A stretch of DNA of 64,000 nucleotides from Pseudomonas sp. LS1212 (GCF_024741815.1 NZ_CP102951.1:967001-1031000), one strand, 5' to 3'; shown: positions 30,920 through 40,120, numbered from the stretch's first letter. Made by a program: numbers and translations. The notes: generated by a model not told the origin, from the letters alone.

Positions 30920-32689
30920 GTAAGCGAATGGGCATTACAGGTTGCGTAACGGCATCCAATTATGTGGCAACAGCTCGGCGATCTGGCTCGCCCGCTGCGT
31001 CGGCAGCCGCGCCAGTACGTTCTTCAAGTATTCGTACGGATCATGCCCGTTGAGCTTGGCCGACTGGATCAGGCTCATCAGTGCCGCCGCACGTTTGCCG
31101 CTGCGCAACGACCCGGCAAAGAGCCAGTTCTTGCGACCCAGCGCCCACGGCCTTATCTGCTGCTCGGCGTGGTTGTTATCTATGGGTACCGCGCCGTCAT
31201 CGAGATAGCGTGACAACGCCGCCCAGCGCTTGAGGCTGTAATCCAGAGCCTTGGCGATAGCCACCCCATCGTGCACAAGCTGGCGCTGGGCGGTCATCCA
31301 GGCATGCAACGCATCCATCGCTGGCGCGGCTTTTTCCTGGCGTATCCGTCGTCGAGCGTCAGGTGCGAGGTCGCGGACTTCATGCTCTATTTCGTATAGC
31401 ACCTGGATGTAGCGCAAGGCCTGTTCGGCAAGCTGGCTTTTGTTCGTGACGTGCAGCTCGAAGAACTTGCGCCGGGCATGAGCCATACAGCCGATCTCGG
31501 TGACGCCGAGTGCAAAGCTGGCCTTGTAGCCACCAAAATCGTCGCAAACCAGTTGGCCCTTCCAGTCTTGCAGGAAAGCGCGGGCATGTTCACCCGAGCG
31601 GCTGGGGCTGAAGTCGTAAACAACCGCCTTTACGTCGGCAAACGAGCTGGTAGCGTAGGCCCAGACATAGGCGCGGTGAGTTTTCTTCGCGCCCGGCGTG
31701 AGCATCTGTACCGGCGTTTCGTCAGCGTGCACCACGTTGTGTCCAAGCACCACCTCGCGCAACGCATCAACCAGCGGTTGCAACTGCACACCGCAGGTGC
31801 CGACCCACTGCGCCAGGGTTGAGCGCGGGATGGCCAGGCCAGCCCGGGCAAAGATCTTTTCTTGACGATACAGCGGCAAATGATCACCGTACTTGGCGAT
31901 CATCACCTGGGCCAGCAGGCCTGCTGTCGGGATGCCCTTGTCGATCACCTGCGCCGGAACCGGGGCCTGGATCAGGGTTTCGCACTGATCGCAGACCCAC
32001 TTGCCACGGATATGGCGTTCGACGGTGAACACGCCCGGCGTGTAGTCGAGTTTCTCGCTGACATCCTCGCCGATGCGCTTGAGGGCGCAGCCGCAGGTGC
32101 ACTGCGTGTTGTCCGGTTCGTGATGGATCAGGGTGCGCGGAAACTGCGGCGGCAAAGCCGTACGCTTGGGCTTTTGACGAGCCTCGGTCGGCACGGGAGC
32201 CGGTTGCAGAGCTGCAAGCTCGGCTTCGATGGCTGCGATGTCAGTGTCGATCAGGTCATCGAGCAGGCTGGCTTGATCCGGGCTTAATTGCTCGCTGCGC
32301 TTGGCAAATTTGAAGCGTTTGAGCTGCGCGATCTCGTGGGTCAGTTTCTCGATAACCGTTTGGTGACGATGGATTTGCTTGTCCATCGTCTCGACGCGCT
32401 GCATCAACTGCGCGGCCAGCGCGGCGCGACGATTGGCAAACAGATAAGCACAGTGCGGCTGCGCCGCACCGAACACGGCGACCACCCGCGCCAGCGCGGT
32501 TTCGGTGCCGGCGCGCATGTCCATGGGCTCCGTCGCCAGCCAGATGGAGTCGATGCGGATCATCGCAACAGATCTCGCAGAAAGGTGGCGCAGGCAGCCG
32601 CGCTTTCGGTTCGAGGCGCCGGGCTGGGCGCACTCTTGAATGACTTGGACTTTGAAGGATTTGGAGTAGGAACGGCGTTGTGGTTGCAT
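30920..32689 (-). mobile_element. IS66-family element with internal deletions
   Basis: A terminal repeat-like GTAAGCGAATGGGC lies at 30920, just after the tnpC stop codon. The matching inverted end (ending CGCTTAC) is not found upstream of tnpA up to about 32980, so the other end is missing or altered. The three usual genes are collapsed into one frame, which makes mobility unlikely without help. Confidence 0.7.
30935..32689 (-). CDS. Fused TnpA'-TnpB'-TnpC protein of IS66
   Basis: The 584-residue frame begins with the first 25 or so residues of IS66 TnpA (RRSYSKSFKVQVIQECAQPG), passes to the first 45 of TnpB (MIRIDSIWLATEPMDMRAGT to YLFANRR) and then to most of TnpC (MDKQIHRHQTVIEKLTHEIA, the zinc-binding CTCGCALKRIGEDVSEKLDY, the DDE core with VVHADETPVQML, LVCDDFGGYKASF and PIDNNHAEQQIRPWALGRKN). 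TnpC's catalytic part seems complete. Two internal deletions must have joined the genes in frame. Whether the chimera is made or active is unknown. Confidence 0.75.
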   Translation of the reverse strand: MQPQRRSYSKSFKVQVIQECAQPGASNRKRGCLRHLSARSVAMIRIDSIWLATEPMDMRAGTETALARVVAVFGAAQPHCAYLFANRRAALAAQLMQRVETMDKQIHRHQTVIEKLTHEIAQLKRFKFAKRSEQLSPDQASLLDDLIDTDIAAIEAELAALQPAPVPTEARQKPKRTALPPQFPRTLIHHEPDNTQCTCGCALKRIGEDVSEKLDYTPGVFTVERHIRGKWVCDQCETLIQAPVPAQVIDKGIPTAGLLAQVMIAKYGDHLPLYRQEKIFARAGLAIPRSTLAQWVGTCGVQLQPLVDALREVVLGHNVVHADETPVQMLTPGAKKTHRAYVWAYATSSFADVKAVVYDFSPSRSGEHARAFLQDWKGQLVCDDFGGYKASFALGVTEIGCMAHARRKFFELHVTNKSQLAEQALRYIQVLYEIEHEVRDLAPDARRRIRQEKAAPAMDALHAWMTAQRQLVHDGVAIAKALDYSLKRWAALSRYLDDGAVPIDNNHAEQQIRPWALGRKNWLFAGSLRSGKRAAALMSLIQSAKLNGHDPYEYLKNVLARLPTQRASQIAELLPHNWMPLRNL

Positions 32690-32979
32690 GAAATACCCGC
32701 TTGAAAGGCTCGAACTGGTGCCCACTTAAATTTAAGTGCACACCATGTCTTGGCTTTGCAGGGCTGGGTAGATGACTTGGCCGGACGGATACGGCGAGCG
32801 TGCCAATCCAGACATAACGATAGGTTTTCGAGTCACGCCAGGTAGTAGCTGGTAGGCATTGCATTGCTCCAATCTTCTCGGTTCGCGGAAACAATTTTAT
32901 GCGTACAACTCAGCTCATGAGCGGAGACTGACCACTCTAGGATCGTTCTGCTTAGCTTTTAGCATCCGATTTTCGTTTA

Positions 32980-33315
32980 TCAGCACTTCGTTGAGAGAGA
33001 AGCAAGGCTGGCGACCTTGGCGCGCAGCTCCTCTATTTCCAGACGCAGAGCACGGCCCTTCTCTCGCTCGGCACGTAGATCCTGGTGCTTCACATCGCGC
33101 TGAGCGCGGCTAGAGCGTCCTTGAACCTCACGGATGGCCTCGGCGATGTTCGGATAGTAGTTATGGATCAGTGCCGCCGAAACACCCGCCTCACGTGCCA
33201 CGGCTGCGATGGTAACCTTCTTTTCACCTGTCTTTGCCCGACCACGCTCAATGCGGTGGAGCGCGAGCAGTAGCTCCTTTTCTCGGGCGTCGGCGGGCTT
33301 CCGTCTGACTGTCAT
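32980..33315 (-). CDS. TnpC-like helix-turn-helix/coiled-coil protein, frameshifted at (TC)4
   Basis: The 111-residue protein has a TetR-like helix-turn-helix (TIAAVAREAGVSAALIHNYY) and a coiled-coil (REKGRALRLEIEELRAKVAS), the plan of the small third protein of Tn554-like elements. Its start overlaps the stop of the upstream recombinase (ATGA). The natural C-terminus seems lost: skipping one TC in the TCTCTCTC run (32993-33000) restores LNEVLINENRMLKAKQNDPR and a stop at 32925, matching the relic at 27112, which has ASVNQRLLFEMAELKA at this point. It likely assists the recombinases in target binding or orientation. Confidence 0.7.
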   Translation of the reverse strand: MTVRRKPADAREKELLLALHRIERGRAKTGEKKVTIAAVAREAGVSAALIHNYYPNIAEAIREVQGRSSRAQRDVKHQDLRAEREKGRALRLEIEELRAKVASLASLSTKC

Positions 33316-35210
33316 GCTGCGCCGCTCTCTGGGTCATAGCCAAGCTGCATGAAAACATCGCGACAGCGTTCCAAGTCGCGCAGAACGCGCATACGACCAC
33401 TTTCGCCAATATCTCTGCACTCCAGCAATTCCTTGAGGTTGCCGTAGAGCTGACGGTAGATGCCAAGATGGCTGCGCCCAATCACGGCATTGTTGCAGTC
33501 GCCGCAGCGCGTCCGCTCCAGTGTGTTGCCTATGCAGCCATCATTGTCGGCAGTGCACCAAGCATGTCCGTTGCTGCGGATTGCGGTGCTCTCGGCAATC
33601 GAAAGCACCATCGTCTGGTGGTTCTTGAAGAGGGCAAGGTTGGCTGGATCGCGCTGCCACCGTTTGATCGAGCGACCATAACCTCCAGCCAACTTATCGT
33701 CACCCAGCCAGCTATCCACAGTGCCGAGCTTGATATCTTCAAGTTCAGTCTGGATGTCATTGTACAATTCCAGGTCAAGATGACTGCCCCAGCCATCATC
33801 CATCGCATAGCCGAGAGTCATGTCCATGCCCCAGTGCGCAAAATGCTCGCGTAAGTAACGTAGATCGCCGAACTGGCTGTGGGCCACGTAGTTGGCAAAC
33901 TTGCGACGAAACTGGTGGGTGGTAAGCGACCAGTCAAGTCCTGCGTCCTTGCTGAATGCCTTGAGGGAACGATCCCATGAATTGTTCGACAGGGTACGAA
34001 CTTGGTTGCCCTTTTTTGAGGTTGATCCTAGGAACAGCGCATGACGATGTTTCTGCGCACGGGCGATTTCCGGGTCGAATGGGTTGATCCTGCGTCGCTT
34101 GACAATCTCTGCGGAGATGATGACTTGGTAAGGTTCAGCCCAACGCTCCATCAGACGCAGAGCCCGCACGGCTGCTTCGGGAATCATCCAGTCGTGTACC
34201 CCGGTATCGGTTTTATCGGACTTGGAGTGCATCCAGTGGAAGATGGTGCCTTCATCGTCCTCTGTGCGGTGGTGCGCACCTAACTGCACATTGGTCAACT
34301 CGTGGTTGCGACACCCGGAAGTGCAGGCCAGTACGATGTAGCAGGCGGTGCGCAGATTAAGGAGTGATTGATTGAGCGCTGCCAAGCCGTCTTCCCAGCC
34401 AAGGGCGGCGAGGTGTTGATTCTTAGCATCAATGACAGCCCAAGGCTTTTGTGCTGTTCGCTCTGCTACGACAGCTCCGACGGCATCGCGTAGATCGAGC
34501 AGGTGCTTGCCGCGCTGAACTTGCTCGTAGGCGTTCTCGAACAGAGCGCAGAACACCATATCCGGTATCAGCGACGTCTTACTTCCCTGCCTACGGGGTG
34601 CGCCACTGCCGGTCAACCCAGCCATAGTCGTAGAAGAAGTCTCACGCCATGGATGCTCTGGGATTGGGTCGTGAGTATATTGACTCAACTCGTAGAGCGC
34701 TTCGACGGCCCGGAAGCGCTGCTGAAGGCCTCCCTGAGACAGCGGCTTGTTTTTCCGTTGGCTAGATTGGCGGTACTCCCGACATTCAGCAGCGTAATTT
34801 GTGCAGACAATGGGGGTGACCAGTCCCAAGCGGGTAAGTGTAAGGTCGTCTAAGTAGCGTAGGAAGAGCGTTGTATTAGTGAAAAAATGGTTCAGTGCCC
34901 CCCCTTTCGGCCGTTGCTGGCCCTCCCGGCCGCGCCGCAAATAGCGATACATGATCGCTTTCATCACTGCTCTGAATGCAGCGGGCACGCGCTGGAAGTT
35001 CAGGCGTTTTCGACAGTCACATGTGTTGGTTGGCATACCGCCTATCTGCCAACAGTCATCGCCGTAGCGACTGAGAATGACCCAATGCCCCTCGACCTGG
35101 ATGGCGCTCACGATAAGGGCATCGCACTGGCTCTCTGGTAATTCCCGAACATCTCCAGGCTGCGACTCGACGTACGCCCAAGGCAGTGAAACCACAGCAT
35201 TATTGCTCAT
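33312..35210 (-). CDS. Tyrosine recombinase of a Tn554-like module (TnpB-size, third gene)
   Basis: This 632-residue recombinase has catalytic elements ACTSGCRNHELTNVQL (first Arg), HQFRRKFANYV (His-x-x-Arg), REHFAHWGMD (second His) and Tyr in TLGYAMDDGW. C-terminal to the catalytic domain is a Cys-rich region (CTADNDGCIGNTLERTRCGD, then CNNAV), probably zinc binding. The length is close to TnpB of Tn554 (about 630). Its start overlaps the stop of the preceding gene and its stop overlaps the start of the small coiled-coil gene, so all four are translationally coupled. Confidence 0.85.
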   Translation of the reverse strand: MSNNAVVSLPWAYVESQPGDVRELPESQCDALIVSAIQVEGHWVILSRYGDDCWQIGGMPTNTCDCRKRLNFQRVPAAFRAVMKAIMYRYLRRGREGQQRPKGGALNHFFTNTTLFLRYLDDLTLTRLGLVTPIVCTNYAAECREYRQSSQRKNKPLSQGGLQQRFRAVEALYELSQYTHDPIPEHPWRETSSTTMAGLTGSGAPRRQGSKTSLIPDMVFCALFENAYEQVQRGKHLLDLRDAVGAVVAERTAQKPWAVIDAKNQHLAALGWEDGLAALNQSLLNLRTACYIVLACTSGCRNHELTNVQLGAHHRTEDDEGTIFHWMHSKSDKTDTGVHDWMIPEAAVRALRLMERWAEPYQVIISAEIVKRRRINPFDPEIARAQKHRHALFLGSTSKKGNQVRTLSNNSWDRSLKAFSKDAGLDWSLTTHQFRRKFANYVAHSQFGDLRYLREHFAHWGMDMTLGYAMDDGWGSHLDLELYNDIQTELEDIKLGTVDSWLGDDKLAGGYGRSIKRWQRDPANLALFKNHQTMVLSIAESTAIRSNGHAWCTADNDGCIGNTLERTRCGDCNNAVIGRSHLGIYRQLYGNLKELLECRDIGESGRMRVLRDLERCRDVFMQLGYDPESGAA

Positions 35211-36883
35211 GCGAAGACCTCCAAGTGCGGTACTAAATCGAACGACCAGAAGGGGTGTGGCTCGATGCGAGCTCGCTCACGAGCGGCCTCTACGGCTGCG
35301 AGTTTGAAGACTCCACGCCTCAGACCCTCAGCCACGATGTAATTGTCAATCAGCCGAGGGATGTGCGCGTACTCTCGTATCCAGCGCCTCTTGACTATGT
35401 GCATGCGCTCGGCGAACACGCGGAAGTAGAAACTGAATAGTTTGTACAGGTCGTTTTCCGTCACCGCGTAATGCCGGCAGCGAAGGCAGTTGAGGAAATT
35501 CATGCAGGTAGCGCCTTCTCGCTTGGGGGCGTACTGGCCATTTACTGGATCGCTACAGCGTCCCATAGGCGTCTTATAGGTTCTGCCTATAGTGTGAGTC
35601 AGCAGTTCGTCGACCATGACGTCGCCCATGAACCGCCAGTTGCGCTTGGCATCCTCGTCCGGCAGCAGATAGTTTCGTCCGGCCACCAGAGGCGTGTTGC
35701 CAAGGGCAATTGCAGTAGTCGTCAGGTCACCATCCAATAACTCGAAGATGCGGTTGGCGAAGGTCTTGCGCAGGCGTGAGATGTTGATCCGCAATGGCTG
35801 GCCATCGCTGTCTGTGAGCCTGTAGTCGGTCACAAGCTTCTGAATGGCATATCCCAATACCGAATCAGACATTGCAGTGACCTGTCCTATTCCTTTGTTG
35901 CCGCGTGACCGATACATCCAGACGTGATCCTTAAGGTCGTGGGGAGCCTCAGCGCGTAGCGGCTCGGTGCGGTTGATCACGTGCCGTATCAGACGTTCGA
36001 CGTTGATCTTGATGGTCGGTGTGGACTCCAGAAGGCGCTCGTTCGTGCTTTCGCCTCGAAGGACGACTTTGCTGGTGTTGTGCCCGCGCCGTTTCCACAG
36101 GATCAGGAAGGTGCTGTTATCCTTGGGGTGGGCGCGTAAACAATCGCGCTCCATCTCCAGCAGGGGGGTGGTATTGCGTCCCGTGTGCAATGCCACGATC
36201 AGTAAGGCATAGGCTAACAGCTCACTGGTTAGAGGCACGTCGTCGCGCCAGATTGGCATGACCGCCTGTTTGACAGCCGCCGCGAACGATTGGCGCTGGC
36301 CCTTCGGAAGCGGGATCTCGCCCTGTTTTTTTCGGTTGCTGTTCGGGAAGGGGTTGCGCGGGAAGGTTGCCGCGTCACCTGCGGTGACTAAGACAATCAG
36401 TCCACGTTGGCCGAGCGCCTGGAGTACGGACTTTGTGAGCGTATAGACGGTCTTCTGGGTGGTTGAAGACAGCTCTTGGCCAGTGAGATGGCCGAGATAG
36501 CCGTCTATCAGTTCACGGTCGATGTCGGTCAGAGCCAATTCGCGCCCGAGGGCGGTGGCACGCAGCACTAGATAGTCGAAAAAGTTGCACAAACCATTGC
36601 GGCAATAGGAGACCACTGTACTGACTTCGATCGTAGTATCCCGCCCGGCCAAGAAGCGCTCAACCTGCCTCTGGCAGGCATAGGTAATCGGATCAATATC
36701 TGTACCGTACCAGGGTGCAAAATCGAAGTTTCGGGCACTAGTAGTATTTCGTCCAAATGCGACTAGGGTTCTTGCTGGAGGAATGGCTTCGGGAAGCGTG
36801 GGGACATGCCCTTGCTGATCAAGGCGGTGCTCGACCTGCGGAATGCTGAGATCGGTTCTGACGTAGATTTTGCGCTTGCCCAT
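35207..36883 (-). CDS. Tyrosine recombinase of a Tn554-like module (second gene)
   Basis: This 558-residue protein keeps ALHTGRNTTPLLEMER (first Arg), SRLRKTFANRIFELL (the conserved His of HxxR is Ser) and Tyr in LVAGRNYLLPDED; the second His is replaced by Asn in ALGNTPLV. The C-terminus has CMNFLNCLRCRHYAVTEND, a likely zinc site. Replacement of both His positions suggests reduced or assisted catalysis. The start overlaps the last base of the first gene's stop codon. Confidence 0.8.
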   Translation of the reverse strand: MGKRKIYVRTDLSIPQVEHRLDQQGHVPTLPEAIPPARTLVAFGRNTTSARNFDFAPWYGTDIDPITYACQRQVERFLAGRDTTIEVSTVVSYCRNGLCNFFDYLVLRATALGRELALTDIDRELIDGYLGHLTGQELSSTTQKTVYTLTKSVLQALGQRGLIVLVTAGDAATFPRNPFPNSNRKKQGEIPLPKGQRQSFAAAVKQAVMPIWRDDVPLTSELLAYALLIVALHTGRNTTPLLEMERDCLRAHPKDNSTFLILWKRRGHNTSKVVLRGESTNERLLESTPTIKINVERLIRHVINRTEPLRAEAPHDLKDHVWMYRSRGNKGIGQVTAMSDSVLGYAIQKLVTDYRLTDSDGQPLRINISRLRKTFANRIFELLDGDLTTTAIALGNTPLVAGRNYLLPDEDAKRNWRFMGDVMVDELLTHTIGRTYKTPMGRCSDPVNGQYAPKREGATCMNFLNCLRCRHYAVTENDLYKLFSFYFRVFAERMHIVKRRWIREYAHIPRLIDNYIVAEGLRRGVFKLAAVEAARERARIEPHPFWSFDLVPHLEVFA

Positions 36884-38028
36884 CAGGCCGTCTCCAAACT
36901 GTCACTGAGTTCGTCGTCGTAGGCCAGCACCGCGCCATCGGCCAATTCGTTAATCAAATGCAGGTACACTATCGTTGTCTGGATGGAGCTATGGCCGAGT
37001 TGCCGTTGTACGAAAACTAGCGGTTCTACGTCGCCGCGATTGCGTTGTAGGGCAACCAGGGTATGGGTGGCATAGGTGTGGCGCAGCATGTGGGGATGAA
37101 CATTGATGCCGACCTTCTTGCCGATATTGCGGACGATGCGCTCGATGCCCTTTCCATCATTGGAGAGGGGCTCCCCAAACTGGTTGAGGAACAGTGGGTC
37201 GTACTTTGCTTGGCTTAGAGAGCTCCGCTCACCGCGAATCTGGACCACGTAACGATGCAGATCGGAGAGAAAGCGGCGACTGACGTAGATGTCGCGTGCC
37301 TTACTGCCTTTCGTCAGCATGCCATGGCCATCGTGCGGATCGAGTCGAATCCGAATGTTGCACTCACGCCTGCCGGTTTTATCGGGATCGAAGATGTAAG
37401 CCAGTGGGAACGTGGCGATTTCCTCTCGACGCAGGCCGCTTTGTAACCCGAGCCGGATCATCATTCGGTGATGGGGATTCTCGGCGGCCTGTAAGAGCGC
37501 CTTGATCTCATCCATGCTCAAAAACTTCGGCAACGTCCTATGCGCACGCGGCATCACGTCGTTTGCCATGGCCTTACCGCCACTGGCATCGATGTGGGCG
37601 AGGAACCCGACCTCGCGTTTGACCGTCCGCTCTTCATAGCTAAACGGCAGACTGATCACCCATCCCTGTGTTTGTGCGTATTCGTAGAACTTGCAGATGT
37701 AGTGCAACCGTTGCCGCGTCGTTGAGAGGGCTAACTTGCACTCGACCAGACAGAAGTCCCGGTAGGCAGCGACAATGCTCTTGGCCTCGCCACGGTCAAC
37801 ATCGCGCCAATCGATGTCATGTGCCTGGAGGAAGCTGAAGAAGTCGTACAGCGCACGGCCAGTGCTTGGCCAAGACTTTGTCGACCCTATGGTCCCGCGC
37901 AGAAGGTAATGACGAAGGAAATCATTGGCGGGAACACAACTTTGCATTGTGTCCCAAAGCAGGATCGGAAAGCCGGTATACGGACGCCCTGCAATCACCA
38001 AATCTTCGGTAGCCCAAACAAGCTCCAT
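36883..38028 (-). CDS. Tyrosine recombinase of a Tn554-like module (TnpA-size, first gene)
   Basis: The 381-residue protein has a SAM-like core-binding domain (about 45-120) and a complete catalytic domain: GLQSGLRREEIATFPL (Arg), LTKGSKARDIYV (beta-hairpin Lys), HPHMLRHTYATHTL (HxxR), RQLGHSSIQTT (His) and VYLHLINELA (Tyr). It is the most canonical of the three and similar in size to Tn554 TnpA (about 361). GAGGGGGGCGAGC precedes the ATG. The gene opens the operon at the right edge of the island, 132 bp from the core DUF1244 gene. Confidence 0.9.
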   Translation of the reverse strand: MELVWATEDLVIAGRPYTGFPILLWDTMQSCVPANDFLRHYLLRGTIGSTKSWPSTGRALYDFFSFLQAHDIDWRDVDRGEAKSIVAAYRDFCLVECKLALSTTRQRLHYICKFYEYAQTQGWVISLPFSYEERTVKREVGFLAHIDASGGKAMANDVMPRAHRTLPKFLSMDEIKALLQAAENPHHRMMIRLGLQSGLRREEIATFPLAYIFDPDKTGRRECNIRIRLDPHDGHGMLTKGSKARDIYVSRRFLSDLHRYVVQIRGERSSLSQAKYDPLFLNQFGEPLSNDGKGIERIVRNIGKKVGINVHPHMLRHTYATHTLVALQRNRGDVEPLVFVQRQLGHSSIQTTIVYLHLINELADGAVLAYDDELSDSLETA

Positions 38029-38160
38029 CAGCTCGCCCCCCTCTGATGAATCAAAAATCCTTCTCGAAAGGACTCAGAGTCAGAGGCTTAAGCCATAGCG
38101 TCTGAAGCTATTTAACTCCTTGTTTGTAAAGCTAGCCTGTTACTAACGCTTAGCAAGCGC

Positions 38161-38457
38161 CTAATCATGCTGTTTTCCTTTGGCGAACGCCACTTGCTGG
38201 TCGGCGCTGGCTTCTTTCTGGTATTGGGCTTTCCACTCGTTGTACGGCATGCCGTAGACCATCTCGCGGGCATCGTCGAGGCTGACCTCGATCTGGCGCT
38301 CGTCGGCGGCGGCCTTGTACCACTTGGACAGGCAGTTGCGGCAGAAACCGGCGAGGTTCATCAGGTCGATGTTCTGCACGTCGGTGCGCTCGCCCAGGTG
38401 CTGGACCAGGCGGCGAAAGGCGGCGGCTTCCAGTTCGAGTTTTTCTTGGTCGTTCAT
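38161..38457 (-). CDS. DUF1244 family protein
   Basis: The 98-residue protein contains AFRRLVQHLGERTDVQNIDL, MNLAGFCRNCLSKWY and the YGMPYNEWKAQYQ ending, which define DUF1244. The CxxC pair in CRNC suggests a metal or redox site. It is cytosolic and of unknown function. It lies 21 bp after folM in the same direction, a common arrangement in Pseudomonas. Its stop codon is the first core feature after the accessory island. Confidence 0.9.
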   Translation of the reverse strand: MNDQEKLELEAAAFRRLVQHLGERTDVQNIDLMNLAGFCRNCLSKWYKAAADERQIEVSLDDAREMVYGMPYNEWKAQYQKEASADQQVAFAKGKQHD

Positions 38458-38478
38458 GTTGTTCTCACAAAGGCAGAG

Positions 38479-39177
38479 TCAGTCACGTGTGACTCCTTTC
38501 TTCAGATGGCGGCCACCGTTGATGACCACACTGCTTCCGGTGCTGTATTGGGTGTTCAAGAGATAGGAGACCGCTTCGATCAGCGGCTGGGCCCCGGGCT
38601 CGAATTCCAGCAGGGCCTTTTTCAGGGTCCTGCGGCGATACTCTTCATCGCTGTTCTCCTTGAGAATCAGCAACCCCGGCAAAATGGCATTGACGCGAAT
38701 CGCCGGCGCATATTTCTCGGCGAACGACAGCACCATGTTCTGCAAGGCCGCTTTCGTGGCGGCATAGGCGATATGGCTTTTGCTGCCGCGCGAAGACGTT
38801 TCATCGCAGATGTGGATGATGTCCGACTTTTCCAGTTTTGCCAGTTGCTCGCCAAGCGCCAGGTTCAGGTGGTAGGGCGCCTCGACATGGAGCTTGAACA
38901 TGGTGTTCAGGTTTTCCAGGCCATCGTCCAGCCACAGCGACGCGTTGTGGATGATCGCGCGCAGGCCGTCGTAATTGGACGTCAGGTGTTCGATCAAGGC
39001 CAGGCGGTCCTCTTCCTGTTGCAGGTCGGCCTGGAACTGCACGATGTTGGGGTGGGCTGAATGGGGGCTTATGCTGCGGCTGGCACTGACAATGGTATGG
39101 CCTGCCTGGGCCAGGCTGATGGCAAGTTCCAGACCTACCCGTCGACTGGCTCCGGTGATGAGAATTGGGCTATTCAT
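38479..39177 (-). CDS. folM: Dihydromonapterin reductase FolM
   Basis: This 232-residue short-chain dehydrogenase reduces dihydromonapterin (and dihydrofolate weakly) in pterin cofactor synthesis, for example for phenylalanine hydroxylase. It has the NADPH-binding TGASRRVGLELAISLA glycine motif with the RR typical of FolM, NAS at the second motif (IIHNASLWL) and the catalytic YAATK (about residue 148). The ending GGRHLK is also typical. It is in an operon with the DUF1244 gene. Confidence 0.88.
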   Translation of the reverse strand: MNSPILITGASRRVGLELAISLAQAGHTIVSASRSISPHSAHPNIVQFQADLQQEEDRLALIEHLTSNYDGLRAIIHNASLWLDDGLENLNTMFKLHVEAPYHLNLALGEQLAKLEKSDIIHICDETSSRGSKSHIAYAATKAALQNMVLSFAEKYAPAIRVNAILPGLLILKENSDEEYRRRTLKKALLEFEPGAQPLIEAVSYLLNTQYSTGSSVVINGGRHLKKGVTRD

Positions 39178-39252
39178 GTAGTGGCTGTCAGCTTCAGAGG
39201 GTCCATGCGTGAGACGTGCTCGGTGCGAATGGCCCCAGCATAACCGAAGTTT

Positions 39253-39940
39253 TCAGCGATGAGTGCCCCCCGGCCACTTCAGTATGTGTATGAGCTGCGC
39301 AGTGGCAGGTCCCAGGATCCGCTGCGCCAAGGCATCAGGGATGAAGTTCGGGATGTACCAGGCGGTGTTGTGCCAGGATGTATTGGCGCAACAGCTCGGC
39401 TTCTTCGGCATTGCCCTGGTCCAGAACGTAGGCGGCCAGGCCTTCGCTGGTTTCCCGCTCGAACGTCCCGCGCAGCGCGATGGGAGCATGGCCGCTGGGC
39501 TTGAACCACAGGCGAAAACGTTTTGGCGGCTTGGTCGTGCCGCGATTCTCGATCAATACACCCTTGCAGGATATTTCCTTGACCAGCAAGGCTGTTGGCT
39601 GACGCTTGTCGTTCTCCAGCGCCAGAGGCTCATCCAGCACCAGCCGCCAGGGGCGGGCCGAAGGGCCGTCTTCATAGATGCTGGGTGCACCCAACTGCAG
39701 GTGCAGGGCGTGGAACTCGTCTTCGACCAGTTGCAATGGGAAGGTCATCTGCTGGTTATCGAACCGGGCCTGGATCGTCACGTGTTCGTGGGCGATCAGC
39801 CGTGTCAGCAGTTCCTGGAGCTGGGTGCCCCCATTGACCAGCAGGCTCGATGTCGCGTCGGCCACATTGAGTTGCGGGGAGTGCTGCATGGTCTGAATGA
39901 AGTCCAGCTCATCCTGGGTGAGGAGGGCGTTTCGCTGCAT
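39253..39940 (-). pseudogene. PilZ-like protein gene with a frameshift near its 3' end
   Basis: The main frame from MQRNALLTQDELDFIQTM contains a flagellar brake/PilZ-like arrangement (LVKEISCKGVLIENRG and KRFRLWFKPSGHAPIALRGT), so it may bind cyclic-di-GMP or be a degenerate relative. It stops at HPELHP (39335), but the -1/+1 neighbouring frame continues as AWYIPNFIPDALAQRILGPA and ends HILKWPGGTHR at 39253, which looks like the true C-terminus. The shift lies at about 39365-39380. It could be a real mutation or a sequence error. The family assignment is tentative. Confidence 0.55.
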
Positions 39941-40120
39941 GGTCGCACTCGAAGTAATCAATAAGAACAATTCGGTCAATCAGGCTCATGGACAACAGTA
40001 TTCGTGTTTTGTTACGACCGTTCGTCGCCTTTGAGTTCGGCCGTGGCCGATAACCCATCACTGCCAAGCAGGATCGAGCCTGTTAATATCCCAGGCATTT
40101 ACTCAGGTTCAGGATCTTTT

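Noticed and set aside
32690..32979. A minus-strand protein starting MQCLPATTWRDSKTYRY between IS66 and the recombinase module
   Set aside because: Although GGAG precedes a possible ATG, the frame runs into the IS66 leader with no recognisable protein, so it is more likely fortuitous.
35568..35589. A further CTTATAG/CTATAG pair inside the second recombinase gene as another XRE operator
   Set aside because: The spacing is different (13 bp), one hexamer is imperfect and the site lies inside a coding region.
22632..38160. A 15-bp near-repeat (ACGTTTAGCAAGCGC at 22632 and ACGCTTAGCAAGCGC at 38146) as ends of a 15.5-kb element
   Set aside because: One mismatch in 15 bp is expected several times by chance in a region of this size. 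The right copy does lie at the island edge, but no further matching flank is seen, so it cannot be claimed as an attachment site.
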